A program made the position numbers and the translations under genes. Shown here piece after piece: positions 17,297 through 26,214 of a stretch of DNA of 64,000 nt. Below the pieces are notes generated by a model. The model was given only the letters and a program-made list of their open reading frames with translations, searched no databases and was not told where the DNA came from. Source of the stretch: Pontitalea aquivivens (GTDB lineage: Bacteria; Pseudomonadota; Alphaproteobacteria; Rhodobacterales; Rhodobacteraceae); assembly GCF_046507575.1 (NCBI RefSeq), contig NZ_JBKFEY010000011.1, positions 33,497 through 97,496 of the forward strand, read 5' to 3'. Numbering within the stretch: position 1 is the first letter of the stretch; each line of letters begins with the position of its first letter.

Positions 17297-18403
17297 TCAG
17301 TTCGTCAGGCCAATGGCCAGTTCGTCGACCGGGGTCAGTACGATCCGTGTGGCCTCGCGCACCGTCAGAACCACACCGGGGATCAGCCCCGTGCGCCCGG
17401 CCTGATCGCCTTCCAGCACGGCGGCCACCTCGCCGGTCGATCCCAGCAGCGCGATCAGGGCGGGTGATTTCGCCACGTCGAAATGGCCCTCGCCGGTGGC
17501 AAAGGCGCCGACCTCGACCATGGTCACCTTCAGATCGGAAATCGGGGTCACGTCCTGCAGGTTGCCAAGGCGCGCCGAGTCCCCCGTCAGGCGCGCGGCA
17601 AGCTGCAAGGCCCGGTCGCGGCGCGAGGTGAAGATGATGAAAGGGTCCGGCAGCCGCCCGATCCGCCGGGCCTGGGCGCGAAACACATCCACGTCCAGAT
17701 CGGGCGAGATCAGGACCATGCCGCCAAGCCGGGAAAGCGTCTCTGCATCGCCTGAAATCGCCATCTGGCGCAGCGTCTCCATGCTGAGCGCGCCGCCCAT
17801 CGAATGGGCGATGATCACGATCCGGCGCGCCCCGGCGGCACGGACTTCACGCAACAGATGTTCAAACCCGTCACGGGCGAACAGGGCGGAGTCGCGATCA
17901 TAGGCATAGCCCATGACATTGGCCCGCGAGGGCCAGGAATAATGCACCAGAACGCCGGGAACCTTCAGGTCGTGGCCGACCTGGGCAAAGCGATACAGGC
18001 CCTCGGCGAAGGTGTTGTTGTATCCATGCACGAACACCACCGCTTCGCCGCCGTTCCGGGCCAGCGCGCGGCGCAGATCGGCGCGGAAGGCTGGTGCCTG
18101 GGGATAGAACTCGGCCCCTGTGGTCAGGAAGTCGCGGGCAGGGTCGGGCGCGCGGCGGGCGTCGGGGTAGTTGATGTCACCCGGCACGCGATCCGGCGGA
18201 ACCGAGACATCATAGCGCGCAAAGCGCAGCGATTCGAGCCGCCCCCGGGTCAGATCCTGCCCGGTTTCCGGGTCTGGCCCGCGCGTTGTGCCCACAAAGA
18301 TCGACCGTGCGGGCAGGGTCGCGTCCTCAACCAGCAGGATTTCGCCACGCGGGGCGCAGGCGGCAACAAGACACACACAAAGAACGCTGACGATGCGGCG
18401 CAC
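17297..18403 (-). CDS. Alpha/beta-hydrolase lipoprotein (DUF900 family esterase)
   Basis: This 368-residue protein starts with a lipoprotein signal and lipobox (CLVAAC, Cys16). The DUF900 alpha/beta-hydrolase fold follows, with VVFVHGYNNTFAEGLYR for the oxyanion region and the nucleophile elbow AHSMGG. The GTG at 18403 follows an AAGGGGGAT site. It is probably anchored to the periplasmic face of a membrane and hydrolyses an ester of unknown type. It lies between smr and hslU on the hslU strand, but a 77-bp gap separates them. Confidence 0.85.
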   Translation of the reverse strand: MRRIVSVLCVCLVAACAPRGEILLVEDATLPARSIFVGTTRGPDPETGQDLTRGRLESLRFARYDVSVPPDRVPGDINYPDARRAPDPARDFLTTGAEFYPQAPAFRADLRRALARNGGEAVVFVHGYNNTFAEGLYRFAQVGHDLKVPGVLVHYSWPSRANVMGYAYDRDSALFARDGFEHLLREVRAAGARRIVIIAHSMGGALSMETLRQMAISGDAETLSRLGGMVLISPDLDVDVFRAQARRIGRLPDPFIIFTSRRDRALQLAARLTGDSARLGNLQDVTPISDLKVTMVEVGAFATGEGHFDVAKSPALIALLGSTGEVAAVLEGDQAGRTGLIPGVVLTVREATRIVLTPVDELAIGLTN

Positions 18404-18483
18404 CTGATCCCCCTTGGACAGATGCGGGCAGGATAGCGGCGCAGACCCGCCGCCGCCAGTGCCCCGGCTGTCACCGTGCCGGG

Positions 18484-19788
18484 CTACAGCACATAACGGC
18501 TAAGATCGCTGGACCGTGCCAGATCGCCCAGATAGCGTTCCACAAAGGCGGCATCCACCGTGACCTGTTCGCCGCCCCGGTCGGGCGCGGTGAAGGACAG
18601 TTCCTCGAACACCCGTTCCATTACCGTATAAAGCCGGCGCGCGCCGATGTTTTCCACGCTGCGGTTCACATCCGCCGCGATCCGGGCCAGTGCCGCGATA
18701 GCTTCCGGGGTGAAGGTCACGGTGACCTCTTCGGTGGCCATCAACGCGGTATACTGACGCGTCAAGGCATTGTCGGTTTCCGACAGGATACGGACGAAAT
18801 CCTCCTCGGTCAGGGGCTTCAGTTCCACCCGGATCGGCAGGCGTCCCTGCAGTTCGGGCAACAGGTCCGAGGGCTTGGCAATGTGGAACGCGCCGCTGGC
18901 GATGAACAGGATATGATCGGTTTTCACAGGCCCGTATTTGGTGGACACGGTCGTGCCCTCGATCAGCGGCAGCAGGTCGCGCTGCACGCCCTCGCGGCTG
19001 ACATCGGCACCGCGGGTTTCGGCGCGGGCGGCGACCTTGTCGATTTCGTCAATGAAGACGATGCCGGATTCCTGCACCGCCTCCAACGCGGCGGCCTTCA
19101 CCGCCTCGTCGTCCAGAAGCTTGTCGGCCTCTTCCGAGATCAGCAGGTCATAGCTTTCGGCGACGGTCATCCGCTTGCGGGTGCGCCGGGCGCCGCCGAT
19201 GGCCTTGAACAGGTCTTGCAGGCCCTGGATCTGCATTTCCATTCCCGGGCCGCCCATGCCCATCATCGGCATCGGGCCGGACTGATCGGCGACCTCCAGC
19301 TCAATCATGGTGCTGTCCAGCTCACCCCGTTTCAGCTTGCCGCGGAACATCTCGCGCGTGGTCTCGCGCGCGTCGGTGCCGGCCAGCGCGGTGATCACGC
19401 GATCTTCGGCGGCCTTGTGGGCGCGGGCCTTGACCTCTTCGCGCATCCGGTCGCGGGTTTCGATCATCGCCGCATCGGTCAGGTCGCGGATGATCTGTTC
19501 GACATCGCGTCCGACATAACCCACCTCGGTGAATTTCGTCGCCTCGACCTTCAGAAAGGGCGCCTTGGCCAGCTTCGCCAGACGGCGGCTGATTTCCGTC
19601 TTGCCGACGCCGGTGGGGCCGATCATCAGGATGTTCTTGGGGTAAACCTCTTCGCGCAGGTCATCGGCCAGTTGCTTGCGCCGCCAGCGGTTGCGCAGCG
19701 CCACGGCAACGGCGCGCTTGGCATCCTTTTGGCCGATGATGAAGCGGTCAAGTTCCGATACGATTTCGCGGGGGGTCAGGGTGGTCAT
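18484..19788 (-). CDS. hslU: HslU, ATPase subunit of the HslUV protease
   Basis: This 434-residue AAA+ unfoldase recognises and threads proteins into HslV. Walker A is GPTGVGKTE (residues 57-65), followed by the pore region FTEVGYVGRDVEQIIRDL, the central I-domain and Walker B IVFIDEIDK. The last residues, DLSRYVL, correspond to the tail that docks into HslV. The downstream end abuts the esterase gene after a short gap. It is separated from hslV by one membrane-protein gene with overlapping or near-touching ends, so one transcript is likely. Confidence 0.96.
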   Translation of the reverse strand: MTTLTPREIVSELDRFIIGQKDAKRAVAVALRNRWRRKQLADDLREEVYPKNILMIGPTGVGKTEISRRLAKLAKAPFLKVEATKFTEVGYVGRDVEQIIRDLTDAAMIETRDRMREEVKARAHKAAEDRVITALAGTDARETTREMFRGKLKRGELDSTMIELEVADQSGPMPMMGMGGPGMEMQIQGLQDLFKAIGGARRTRKRMTVAESYDLLISEEADKLLDDEAVKAAALEAVQESGIVFIDEIDKVAARAETRGADVSREGVQRDLLPLIEGTTVSTKYGPVKTDHILFIASGAFHIAKPSDLLPELQGRLPIRVELKPLTEEDFVRILSETDNALTRQYTALMATEEVTVTFTPEAIAALARIAADVNRSVENIGARRLYTVMERVFEELSFTAPDRGGEQVTVDAAFVERYLGDLARSSDLSRYVL

Positions 19789-19791
19789 GGC

Positions 19792-20853
19792 TCACTCCGA
19801 ATAGGGGGGCAGGCGGTGCTTGCCGGGAAAGGGGGGCAGCGCGCGCATCAGCCGGGCGCGCAGATCGGTCCAGAAGGTGCCAAGGCTGGTCAGCACAAGG
19901 CCCAGGATCACCATGATCCAGGCCCAGTCCAAGCCCCCGCCATTGCGCGCGACATAGCCGATGAGAAAGGCCAGATAACCGATCCCCGCGGTCAGAAAGC
20001 TGCGCCGGTCAATCACCAGCGCCAGCGCGGTGACAAGGGCCAGCGCCAGCGCCAGCAGCGCATAGCCCGCACCCGGGCCCATGTTGTAAAACGTCAGCGC
20101 CACGGTGTTGACCAGCGCGGGCGCCGCCAGGATATGCAGCCAGAAGCCGCTGGCCGAATGGCGGCCCAGCCGGTGCGGATCGCGCATGTCGAACCACAGC
20201 CCGGCGGCAAGCGCGCCCAGCCCAAAGACCAGCGTGCCCACGGCAAGCCCGGACCCGCCGCGCAGGTCGAACAGATCCTGCCAATGGCCCGCAAAGGCCT
20301 GTGGGGCGACTGAATGGGTCAGCACCAGCACCGCGCCCAGGCCGCAAAGCCCCAGCAGGAACATGGTGAAGGGCAGCCGGAACCGGCGATACCAGGCCAA
20401 CAGCCCCGCCGCGACACCGCCCAGCAGCATCAGCGCGCTGCCGGTGAATGTGCTGTCAAGGTCCAGATTGCGCCCGACAAGCCAGCCCATCACCCCGGTC
20501 ATCGCCAGCGCAAATCCCGTGACCAGCACGATCGAGGGCAGCACCATCCGCCGTCTCAGCGTGAAATAGCGTGCAAAGATCCAGCACAGCGCGGCCGAAA
20601 ACGCCGCGATCAGCCCCGGATGGCCCAGCAGCGCCGACAGGCCAATGATCCCGGTGATCAGGATGATCAGCCCGACCGACAGGAAAATTTCGGCAAACCC
20701 CCTGAACAGCTCAAAGGGTTCATCCTCGGGGTCCTGCGCCTGACGGTGGCCGGCGCGGGCCTGCGCCAGCGTCATAAGCCGCGCGGCCTGCGCCTCGGTG
20801 ACAAAGCCCGCGGCTACGGCGGCGCGCAGATCCTCGCGGGTGATGTCAGCCAC
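19792..20853 (-). CDS. Polytopic membrane protein encoded between hslV and hslU
   Basis: This 353-residue protein has a short soluble N-terminal helical region (VADITREDLRAAVAAGFVTEAQAARL) and then about ten hydrophobic segments. The plan resembles DUF2157-type membrane proteins. It starts with GTG at 20853, overlapping the hslV stop by 8 bp, and ends 3 bp before hslU, which implies co-translation with both protease genes. I do not recognise a specific function. A link to HslUV is suggested only by position. Confidence 0.82.
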   Translation of the reverse strand: MADITREDLRAAVAAGFVTEAQAARLMTLAQARAGHRQAQDPEDEPFELFRGFAEIFLSVGLIILITGIIGLSALLGHPGLIAAFSAALCWIFARYFTLRRRMVLPSIVLVTGFALAMTGVMGWLVGRNLDLDSTFTGSALMLLGGVAAGLLAWYRRFRLPFTMFLLGLCGLGAVLVLTHSVAPQAFAGHWQDLFDLRGGSGLAVGTLVFGLGALAAGLWFDMRDPHRLGRHSASGFWLHILAAPALVNTVALTFYNMGPGAGYALLALALALVTALALVIDRRSFLTAGIGYLAFLIGYVARNGGGLDWAWIMVILGLVLTSLGTFWTDLRARLMRALPPFPGKHRLPPYSE

Positions 20854-21403
20854 CGATCGACTCCACCGTCAGGTTGCCGTTGGTGTAGACGCAGATATCG
20901 GCGGCAATCGCCATGGCCTTGCGGGCAATGGCCTCGGCATCCAGATCGGTTTCCATCAGCCCGCGCGCGGCGGCCAGCGCATAGTTGCCGCCCGATCCGA
21001 TGGCCGCCACGTCATGTTCGGGTTCCAGCACGTCGCCCGCGCCGGTCAGGACGAACATCGCCTTGCCATCGGTGACGATCAGCATCGCTTCCAGATTGCG
21101 CAGGTATTTGTCCATGCGCCAGTCCTTGGCCAGTTCCACGCAGGCGCGGGCCAGCTGGCCGGGCGCGGTCTCCAGTTTCTTTTCCAGCCGTTCCAGCAGG
21201 GTGAAGGCATCGGCGGTCGACCCGGCGAAACCCGCCACCACATCATGCCCGCCTGGGGACAGGCGGCGGACCTTGCGCGCGGTGCCCTTGATCACGGTCT
21301 GGCCCAGACTGACCTGTCCGTCGCCCGCCACGACCACGCGCCCGCCCCTGCGCACCCCGATGATCGTGGTGCCGTGCCAGCCGGGAAACTTGTCTTCCGC
21401 CAT
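20846..21403 (-). CDS. hslV: HslV, peptidase subunit of the HslUV protease
   Basis: This 185-residue threonine peptidase is related to proteasome beta subunits. The catalytic threonine is the first residue of TTIIGVRR, exposed after removal of an 11-residue propeptide (MAEDKFPGWHG). The ATG at 21403 is preceded by GGAGG at 5-base spacing; the 15 upstream residues are spurious. It forms hexameric rings capped by HslU. It is first in the hslV - membrane protein - hslU unit. Confidence 0.96.
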   Translation of the reverse strand: MAEDKFPGWHGTTIIGVRRGGRVVVAGDGQVSLGQTVIKGTARKVRRLSPGGHDVVAGFAGSTADAFTLLERLEKKLETAPGQLARACVELAKDWRMDKYLRNLEAMLIVTDGKAMFVLTGAGDVLEPEHDVAAIGSGGNYALAAARGLMETDLDAEAIARKAMAIAADICVYTNGNLTVESIGG

Positions 21404-21490
21404 GATACCCTCCGTTTGACGCAGATATGAGGCTCCGGGCAGATGCATGCAACCCTTGCCCCCCGCAAGCCTGCGCGGCTAGATGTGGCC

Positions 21491-22399
21491 ATGTCGCGTA
21501 ACGAGATCCTGCGTATCTACCTTGATGCCCCCACCCTGGCGCGTGCCCGCGCCGGAGAGCACAATTTTTTCCACCGCCTGACCGGCGCGGTGCGCAGCCG
21601 GGGCTGGCGCGTCGAATTGCGCGAAAGCACGCTGGCAGAACGGCTCGCGGCGCCGGCGCGGGGCGGTTACGCGTTGTTTCACATGGAACAGCCGACACAT
21701 GGGCGCGCGCTGACCTGTCGGCGCACCTATGTCGGGGCGTTCTGGCATATCGAGGCACAGGCCGAACGCTGGGAATGGCCCGTGGCGCAGGCCACCTTTG
21801 ACCCCGCTCAGATCGACCCGGCCGCGGCGGCAGCCTTTGGTGGGCTTTGGCGGAAAAGGCTCTATTCCGGCGGAAAGGACGTGTCAGATGGGGGGTTCGT
21901 TTTCGTGCCGCTGCAGGGGCGGCTGACCAGCCACCGGTCGTTTCAAGCCATGAGCCCGATCGACATGCTGCATCAGGTTCTGGTGCGGACCGATCTGCCC
22001 GTTCGTGCGTTCCTGCATCCGCGTGAAACCTATGGCACGGCGGAACGGGCCGCGCTGGCGGCGCTGACGGTGTGCCATCCGCGGCTGACGGTGGAAACCG
22101 GCAATCCCCGCCACGCGCTGCAGCACTGCAGCTTTGTGGCGTCGCAAAACAGTGGCCTGGTGCTGGAGGGGTTCGTTCTGCACAAGCCCGCCGTGCTGTT
22201 CGGGCGGATCGACTTTCACCATATTGCCGGTTGCGTGCCGCGCGATGGGCTGGACCCCGCTTTCGCGGCGCTGGACCGGCTGCCCGAATTCGACAAATAC
22301 CTGTATTGGTTTCTGCATCAGCAGGCCATCAACGCGGGCCGGCCCGAATGCGAAGACCAGATCCTGGCGGTGTTGCGCGGTCACGGCTGGCCGATATGA
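21491..22399 (+). CDS. Glycosyltransferase-like protein, capsule/Kdo-transferase type
   Basis: This protein has 302 residues from the ATG at 21491; an ATG at 21443 would add 16. It lacks a signal peptide. The C-terminal half contains FVASQNSGLVLEGFVLHKPAVLFGRIDFHHIA, here cited by position 215-246, which resembles the nucleotide-sugar-binding end of Kdo-transferase / capsule polysaccharide proteins (a serine after TxN, then EG..L.KP..LFG). The N-terminal half is not recognised. It may be a cytoplasmic glycosyltransferase, and the assignment rests on this one motif. Confidence 0.55.
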   Translation: MSRNEILRIYLDAPTLARARAGEHNFFHRLTGAVRSRGWRVELRESTLAERLAAPARGGYALFHMEQPTHGRALTCRRTYVGAFWHIEAQAERWEWPVAQATFDPAQIDPAAAAAFGGLWRKRLYSGGKDVSDGGFVFVPLQGRLTSHRSFQAMSPIDMLHQVLVRTDLPVRAFLHPRETYGTAERAALAALTVCHPRLTVETGNPRHALQHCSFVASQNSGLVLEGFVLHKPAVLFGRIDFHHIAGCVPRDGLDPAFAALDRLPEFDKYLYWFLHQQAINAGRPECEDQILAVLRGHGWPI

Positions 22400-22420
22400 A
22401 AAGGCGCCCCGCAGGGCGCC
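22398..22420 (-). terminator. Rho-independent terminator of trxA
   Basis: Read on the minus strand, a 7-bp GC stem (GGCGCCC / GGGCGCC) with a 4-base loop is followed directly by TTTT. It starts 22 bp after the trxA stop and also sits at the end of the convergent gene. Confidence 0.75.
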
Positions 22421-22442
22421 TGACCGGATCTGTTCACGCGGC

Positions 22443-22763
22443 TCAGATCGCCGATTCGATCCAGCTTTGCAGCGCGGCCTTGGGCGCGGCGCCGACCTTG
22501 TTGGACACGACCTGACCGTCCTTGAACAGGAACAGTGCAGGAATGCCGCGCACGCCCAGAACGGCGGGGCTGTCGGGATTTTCGTCCACGTTGACCTTGA
22601 CGATTTTCACCTTGCCGGCCAGTTCGTTGGCCAGTTCTTCCAGCGCGGGGCCGATCTGGCGGCAGGGGCCGCACCATTCAGCCCAGAAATCGACGACGAC
22701 GGGGATGTCGGAATTGCGCACCTCGGCGTCGAAGGTGGCATCGGTGACTGCGACGGTAGCCAT
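22443..22763 (-). CDS. trxA: Thioredoxin 1
   Basis: This 106-residue thioredoxin has the active site WCGPC (Cys31 and Cys34) and the conserved cis-proline segment RGIPALFLFKDG. It reduces cytoplasmic disulfides and supplies ribonucleotide reductase and others. The ATG at 22763 is preceded by a GGAGAG site; the 30-codon upstream extension is not coding. It lies downstream of addA on the same strand, an arrangement usual in Rhodobacterales, and ends in a clear terminator. Confidence 0.96.
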   Translation of the reverse strand: MATVAVTDATFDAEVRNSDIPVVVDFWAEWCGPCRQIGPALEELANELAGKVKIVKVNVDENPDSPAVLGVRGIPALFLFKDGQVVSNKVGAAPKAALQSWIESAI

Positions 22764-22818
22764 GGCTCTCTCCTGCAAATTCGGTTGGGCGCGAAGGTAG
22801 GCCCCACCCCCCGGCGCG

Positions 22819-25800
22819 TCAAGATGCGGTGGCTGTGCGCAATGCCGCATCAAGCTGTGCGTCGGGCAGTGTCATCAGCGTCGTATCGGCGGTCCAGAGC
22901 ACGGAAACCTCGACCGCGCGGTCAGGGTAGATCTGCATCAAAGCCGCGCGATAGGCCGCCATCTGCCGCAGGATGCCCAGCGGTACATCCCGCACATCGG
23001 CGGGGACAACGGCGTTGGATTTGTAGTCCAGCACCCGGACGCGGTCGGGGGTGACCAGAAGCCGGTCGATCACCGCGTGCAGACGGCGCCCGCCAAGGGC
23101 TTTGGGCGCGGCGGTGATCTCAACCTCGGTCAGCGCCCCGGGCGCCAGGAATTCGCGCATGCAGGGCGCCTGCAAAACCCGCCGCGCCTCGGCCAGAACC
23201 GTGTCTGTTTCGTCGGAATTCGCCGCATCGGGGCCAGATTGCAGCAGCGCCCCGGCCAGATCCGGCCAGCCGGCTTGCGGATGCTGTGGCAGATGTTCCA
23301 GCAGCAGGTGCAACTGGCGCCCCCGCCGCTTGGCCGCCTCTTCGTCCAGCAGGGCGCTTTCGCCGGGCAGCGCCTTGGCGCCGCCCAGATCCGATGGCGA
23401 CAGGGCCGCTTCGGGGCGCTGCGCCTCGGGCGGGCGATGCAGGCACCAATCGGGCAGGGCCGTCGCGGGGCCGGTTGTCGCGGGCCGGGGCGCGGGCTGC
23501 GGATCGGGCCAACGCCCAAGACCAAGCCTGCGTACAGACCCGCCCGCGGCCTGATCTGTGGCCGCGTCAACCCCGGTGACGGCGCCGGCCTTGTCCATGC
23601 CTTCGGCCACCAGCGTATACCAGCTGTCTTCGCCGGTGCCGACATCGCCTGCGGCGGTGACGATCAGCCATTTCTCGGCCCGTGTCATGGCGACATACAA
23701 AAGGCGCATCCGTTCCTCGCGCAGGCGCTGTTCGGCCTCGTCGCGTTCGGCCAGCAGTTCGGGCGGTGCATCGGCGGCATTGGCACGCCAGACCGCGCTG
23801 CGCCCGTTCAGCCGGAAGATTTCGTCGCGCGGGGTGTCACGGCGCCTGGCGGTATCGGGCAGGATCACGATTGGTGCCTCCAGCCCCTTGGCGCCATGCA
23901 CGGTCATCACCCGGATCGCCCGGCCCGCACCTTCCAGCTGGCGTTTGATTTCCACCTCGCCCGCCGACAGCCAGACCAGAAAGCCGGTCAGGCTTGGCAC
24001 CTCGGCGCGTTCGAAGGCCAGCGCCTGGGACAGCAGTTCATCGATCCCGTCCTCGGCTTCGGGGCCCAGTCGCGCGATCAGCCGGTCGCGCCCGCCGTGG
24101 CGGGTCAGCAGGCGTTCAATCAGGTCGTAAGGCCGCAGGAAATCCGCGCGGTCGCGCAGATCCTGCAGGATGGCGACGGTGTCGGCATGGGTGGTGCTGT
24201 CGCGCAGGGCTTCCCACAGATAGCCCTTGCGCGGCTGGGCCAGCTGAAACAGATCGCGTTCGGCCCAGCCAAACAGCGGGGATCGCAGCGCCTCGGCCAG
24301 CGCCAGATCGTCTTCGGGCAGCGACAGGAAGGCCAGAACAGAACGGATGTCGCGCACGGCAAGTTCCCGGCCAAGGCGCAGCCGGTCGGCCCCCGCGATG
24401 GCCAGACCGGCGGCTTTGCATTCGCGGATGATCTCGGTAAAGAGCGCGTTGCGCCGCTGCACCAGGATCAGGAAGTCGCCTTCGTGGATGGCGCGTGAAG
24501 GGCTGGTCTCATCCCGGTCGGGCAGTTGGGTGCCAGTGTCGATCAGGCGGCGGATCTCGGCTGCGATCCGCCGGGCAAGGACCACGGTTTCATGGTTTTC
24601 GCCGCGCAGGTCCAGTGCCTGATCCCAGGGTGCATCCTGGGGTTTTTCGGCCTTTGGCACGGGGGGCCACAGATCCACGCGCCCGGGCATGTTGGCATTG
24701 AAGGCGATGTGGCGCGTGCGCCCGCCCAGACCTTCGGTGCCGGGCCGGTCGAATGTCAGGTCCACCAGTTGCAGGATCGCCCCCGAGGAGCGGAAGGAAT
24801 ATTCCAGTTCCATTTCCTGCAAGGGGCGCCCGGCGGCGGCGAATTTCGTGCCGAAATGGCCGCGCATCGCCTCAAACCGGCGCAGATCGGCGCCCTGGAA
24901 GGAATAGATCGATTGCTTGCGGTCACCCACCACAAAGATCGTGCGGGTTACATCGCGCGCGCCTTCGCCGGCGGTGAATTCATCGGCCAGCCGTTCGATC
25001 ACCGCCCATTGGCCGGGGCTGGTATCCTGCGCCTCATCGACAAGGATGTGGTCGATCCCGCCATCCAGCCGGAACAGAACCCATTGCGCGACCGAACTGT
25101 CCGACAAAAGCGCCCCGGCGCGGTCGATCAGATCATCGAAATCCAGCCAGCCCCGCGCGGCCTTGCGCGCGATATAATGCGGCAGGAAGGCCGCGGCGAA
25201 AGTATGCAGGGCAAAGCTGCGTTCGGCCGCGGCAAGGGCGATCCGGCGGCCCCGCGCGGCCTGCACCCGCACCATCAGGTCTTCCAGTTCGGGCATGAAG
25301 GCGGCGGCCTTGCCCTCACGCAGGGCCTTTTTCGGGAAATCGCCGATCTTTGCGGTGAACGGTTCGCTGGTCTTGGCGCCGGACCCATAAAGCAGGACGC
25401 CTTCCAGAATGGCCAGCGCGGCCAGGGTGGGCGCCTGCACCGCCGACAGCTTTTCCGCCGCCTTCGCGTCATTGCCGCCGCTGTCACGCAACAGGCCCAG
25501 CAGGTCGCGGATCAGCCGGATATCATCGGGGTGCAGCGCCTCGGCCAGCAGGTCCTGCGCTGAAAAACCGGGTGGCAGCCCGAACCCGGCCAGGGCCGCA
25601 TCGCGGTCGGGGCGGGCGGGAAAGCCGTCTCTGTTCCGGCTGATTTCGGACAGAAGACCATCCAGCCCCTCGCCCGCGGCATGGCGCGCCAAGGCGTCCA
25701 TTGCGGGACGATCCGCCCCCGCGGCCAGTTCTTCCAGGATTTCGGCGCGCAGCAGCGCCCCGGCACGATCATCCATTTCCACAAAGCCATGCGGCACGCC

Positions 25801-26214
25801 GGCTTCCAGCGGAAAGCGGCGCAACAGGGCCGCGCAGAAGGAATGAATCGTCTGGATCTTCAGCCCGCCGGGGGTCTCGATCGCCTTGGCAAACAGCCGC
25901 CGCGCCTGCGCCAGCCGGTCCGGCGCGATCGGGCCATCATCGCCCAGTTCACGCAGCTGGTCGCGCAGCCGGGTATCGGGCAGCATCGCCCATTCGCCCA
26001 GCCGTCGCAGCAGGCGGTTCTGCATTTCGGCGGCGGCGGCCTTGGTATAGGTCAGGCACAAAACCTTCTGCGGCTCTGTCCCGTCCAGAAGCAGGCGCGC
26101 CACGCGGTCGGTCAGCACCCGCGTCTTGCCCGATCCGGCATTGGCCGACAGCCAGGTGGAATTGCCCGGATGGGCGGCCTGAACCTGACGTTCGGTGGCG
26201 GCATCGCGTTGCAT
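22819..26214 (-). CDS. addA: AddA, helicase-nuclease subunit of the double-strand break repair complex
   Basis: This 1131-residue UvrD-type helicase has Walker A ANAGSGKTRVL near the N-terminus, Walker B with DEAQDTSPGQW, and motif III/IV region GDRKQSIYSFQGAD. The C-terminal RecB-type nuclease carries RVLDYKSNAV. With AddB it resects double-strand ends for RecA loading, as RecBCD does in E. coli. The ATG at 26214 overlaps the addB stop by an ATGA junction. The length is normal for alphaproteobacterial AddA. Confidence 0.96.
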   Translation of the reverse strand: MQRDAATERQVQAAHPGNSTWLSANAGSGKTRVLTDRVARLLLDGTEPQKVLCLTYTKAAAAEMQNRLLRRLGEWAMLPDTRLRDQLRELGDDGPIAPDRLAQARRLFAKAIETPGGLKIQTIHSFCAALLRRFPLEAGVPHGFVEMDDRAGALLRAEILEELAAGADRPAMDALARHAAGEGLDGLLSEISRNRDGFPARPDRDAALAGFGLPPGFSAQDLLAEALHPDDIRLIRDLLGLLRDSGGNDAKAAEKLSAVQAPTLAALAILEGVLLYGSGAKTSEPFTAKIGDFPKKALREGKAAAFMPELEDLMVRVQAARGRRIALAAAERSFALHTFAAAFLPHYIARKAARGWLDFDDLIDRAGALLSDSSVAQWVLFRLDGGIDHILVDEAQDTSPGQWAVIERLADEFTAGEGARDVTRTIFVVGDRKQSIYSFQGADLRRFEAMRGHFGTKFAAAGRPLQEMELEYSFRSSGAILQLVDLTFDRPGTEGLGGRTRHIAFNANMPGRVDLWPPVPKAEKPQDAPWDQALDLRGENHETVVLARRIAAEIRRLIDTGTQLPDRDETSPSRAIHEGDFLILVQRRNALFTEIIRECKAAGLAIAGADRLRLGRELAVRDIRSVLAFLSLPEDDLALAEALRSPLFGWAERDLFQLAQPRKGYLWEALRDSTTHADTVAILQDLRDRADFLRPYDLIERLLTRHGGRDRLIARLGPEAEDGIDELLSQALAFERAEVPSLTGFLVWLSAGEVEIKRQLEGAGRAIRVMTVHGAKGLEAPIVILPDTARRRDTPRDEIFRLNGRSAVWRANAADAPPELLAERDEAEQRLREERMRLLYVAMTRAEKWLIVTAAGDVGTGEDSWYTLVAEGMDKAGAVTGVDAATDQAAGGSVRRLGLGRWPDPQPAPRPATTGPATALPDWCLHRPPEAQRPEAALSPSDLGGAKALPGESALLDEEAAKRRGRQLHLLLEHLPQHPQAGWPDLAGALLQSGPDAANSDETDTVLAEARRVLQAPCMREFLAPGALTEVEITAAPKALGGRRLHAVIDRLLVTPDRVRVLDYKSNAVVPADVRDVPLGILRQMAAYRAALMQIYPDRAVEVSVLWTADTTLMTLPDAQLDAALRTATAS

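Noticed and set aside
18883..20313. Plus-strand open frame of 476 codons over hslU and the membrane-protein gene
   Set aside because: Antisense to hslU, whose motifs are intact; no ribosome site or family.
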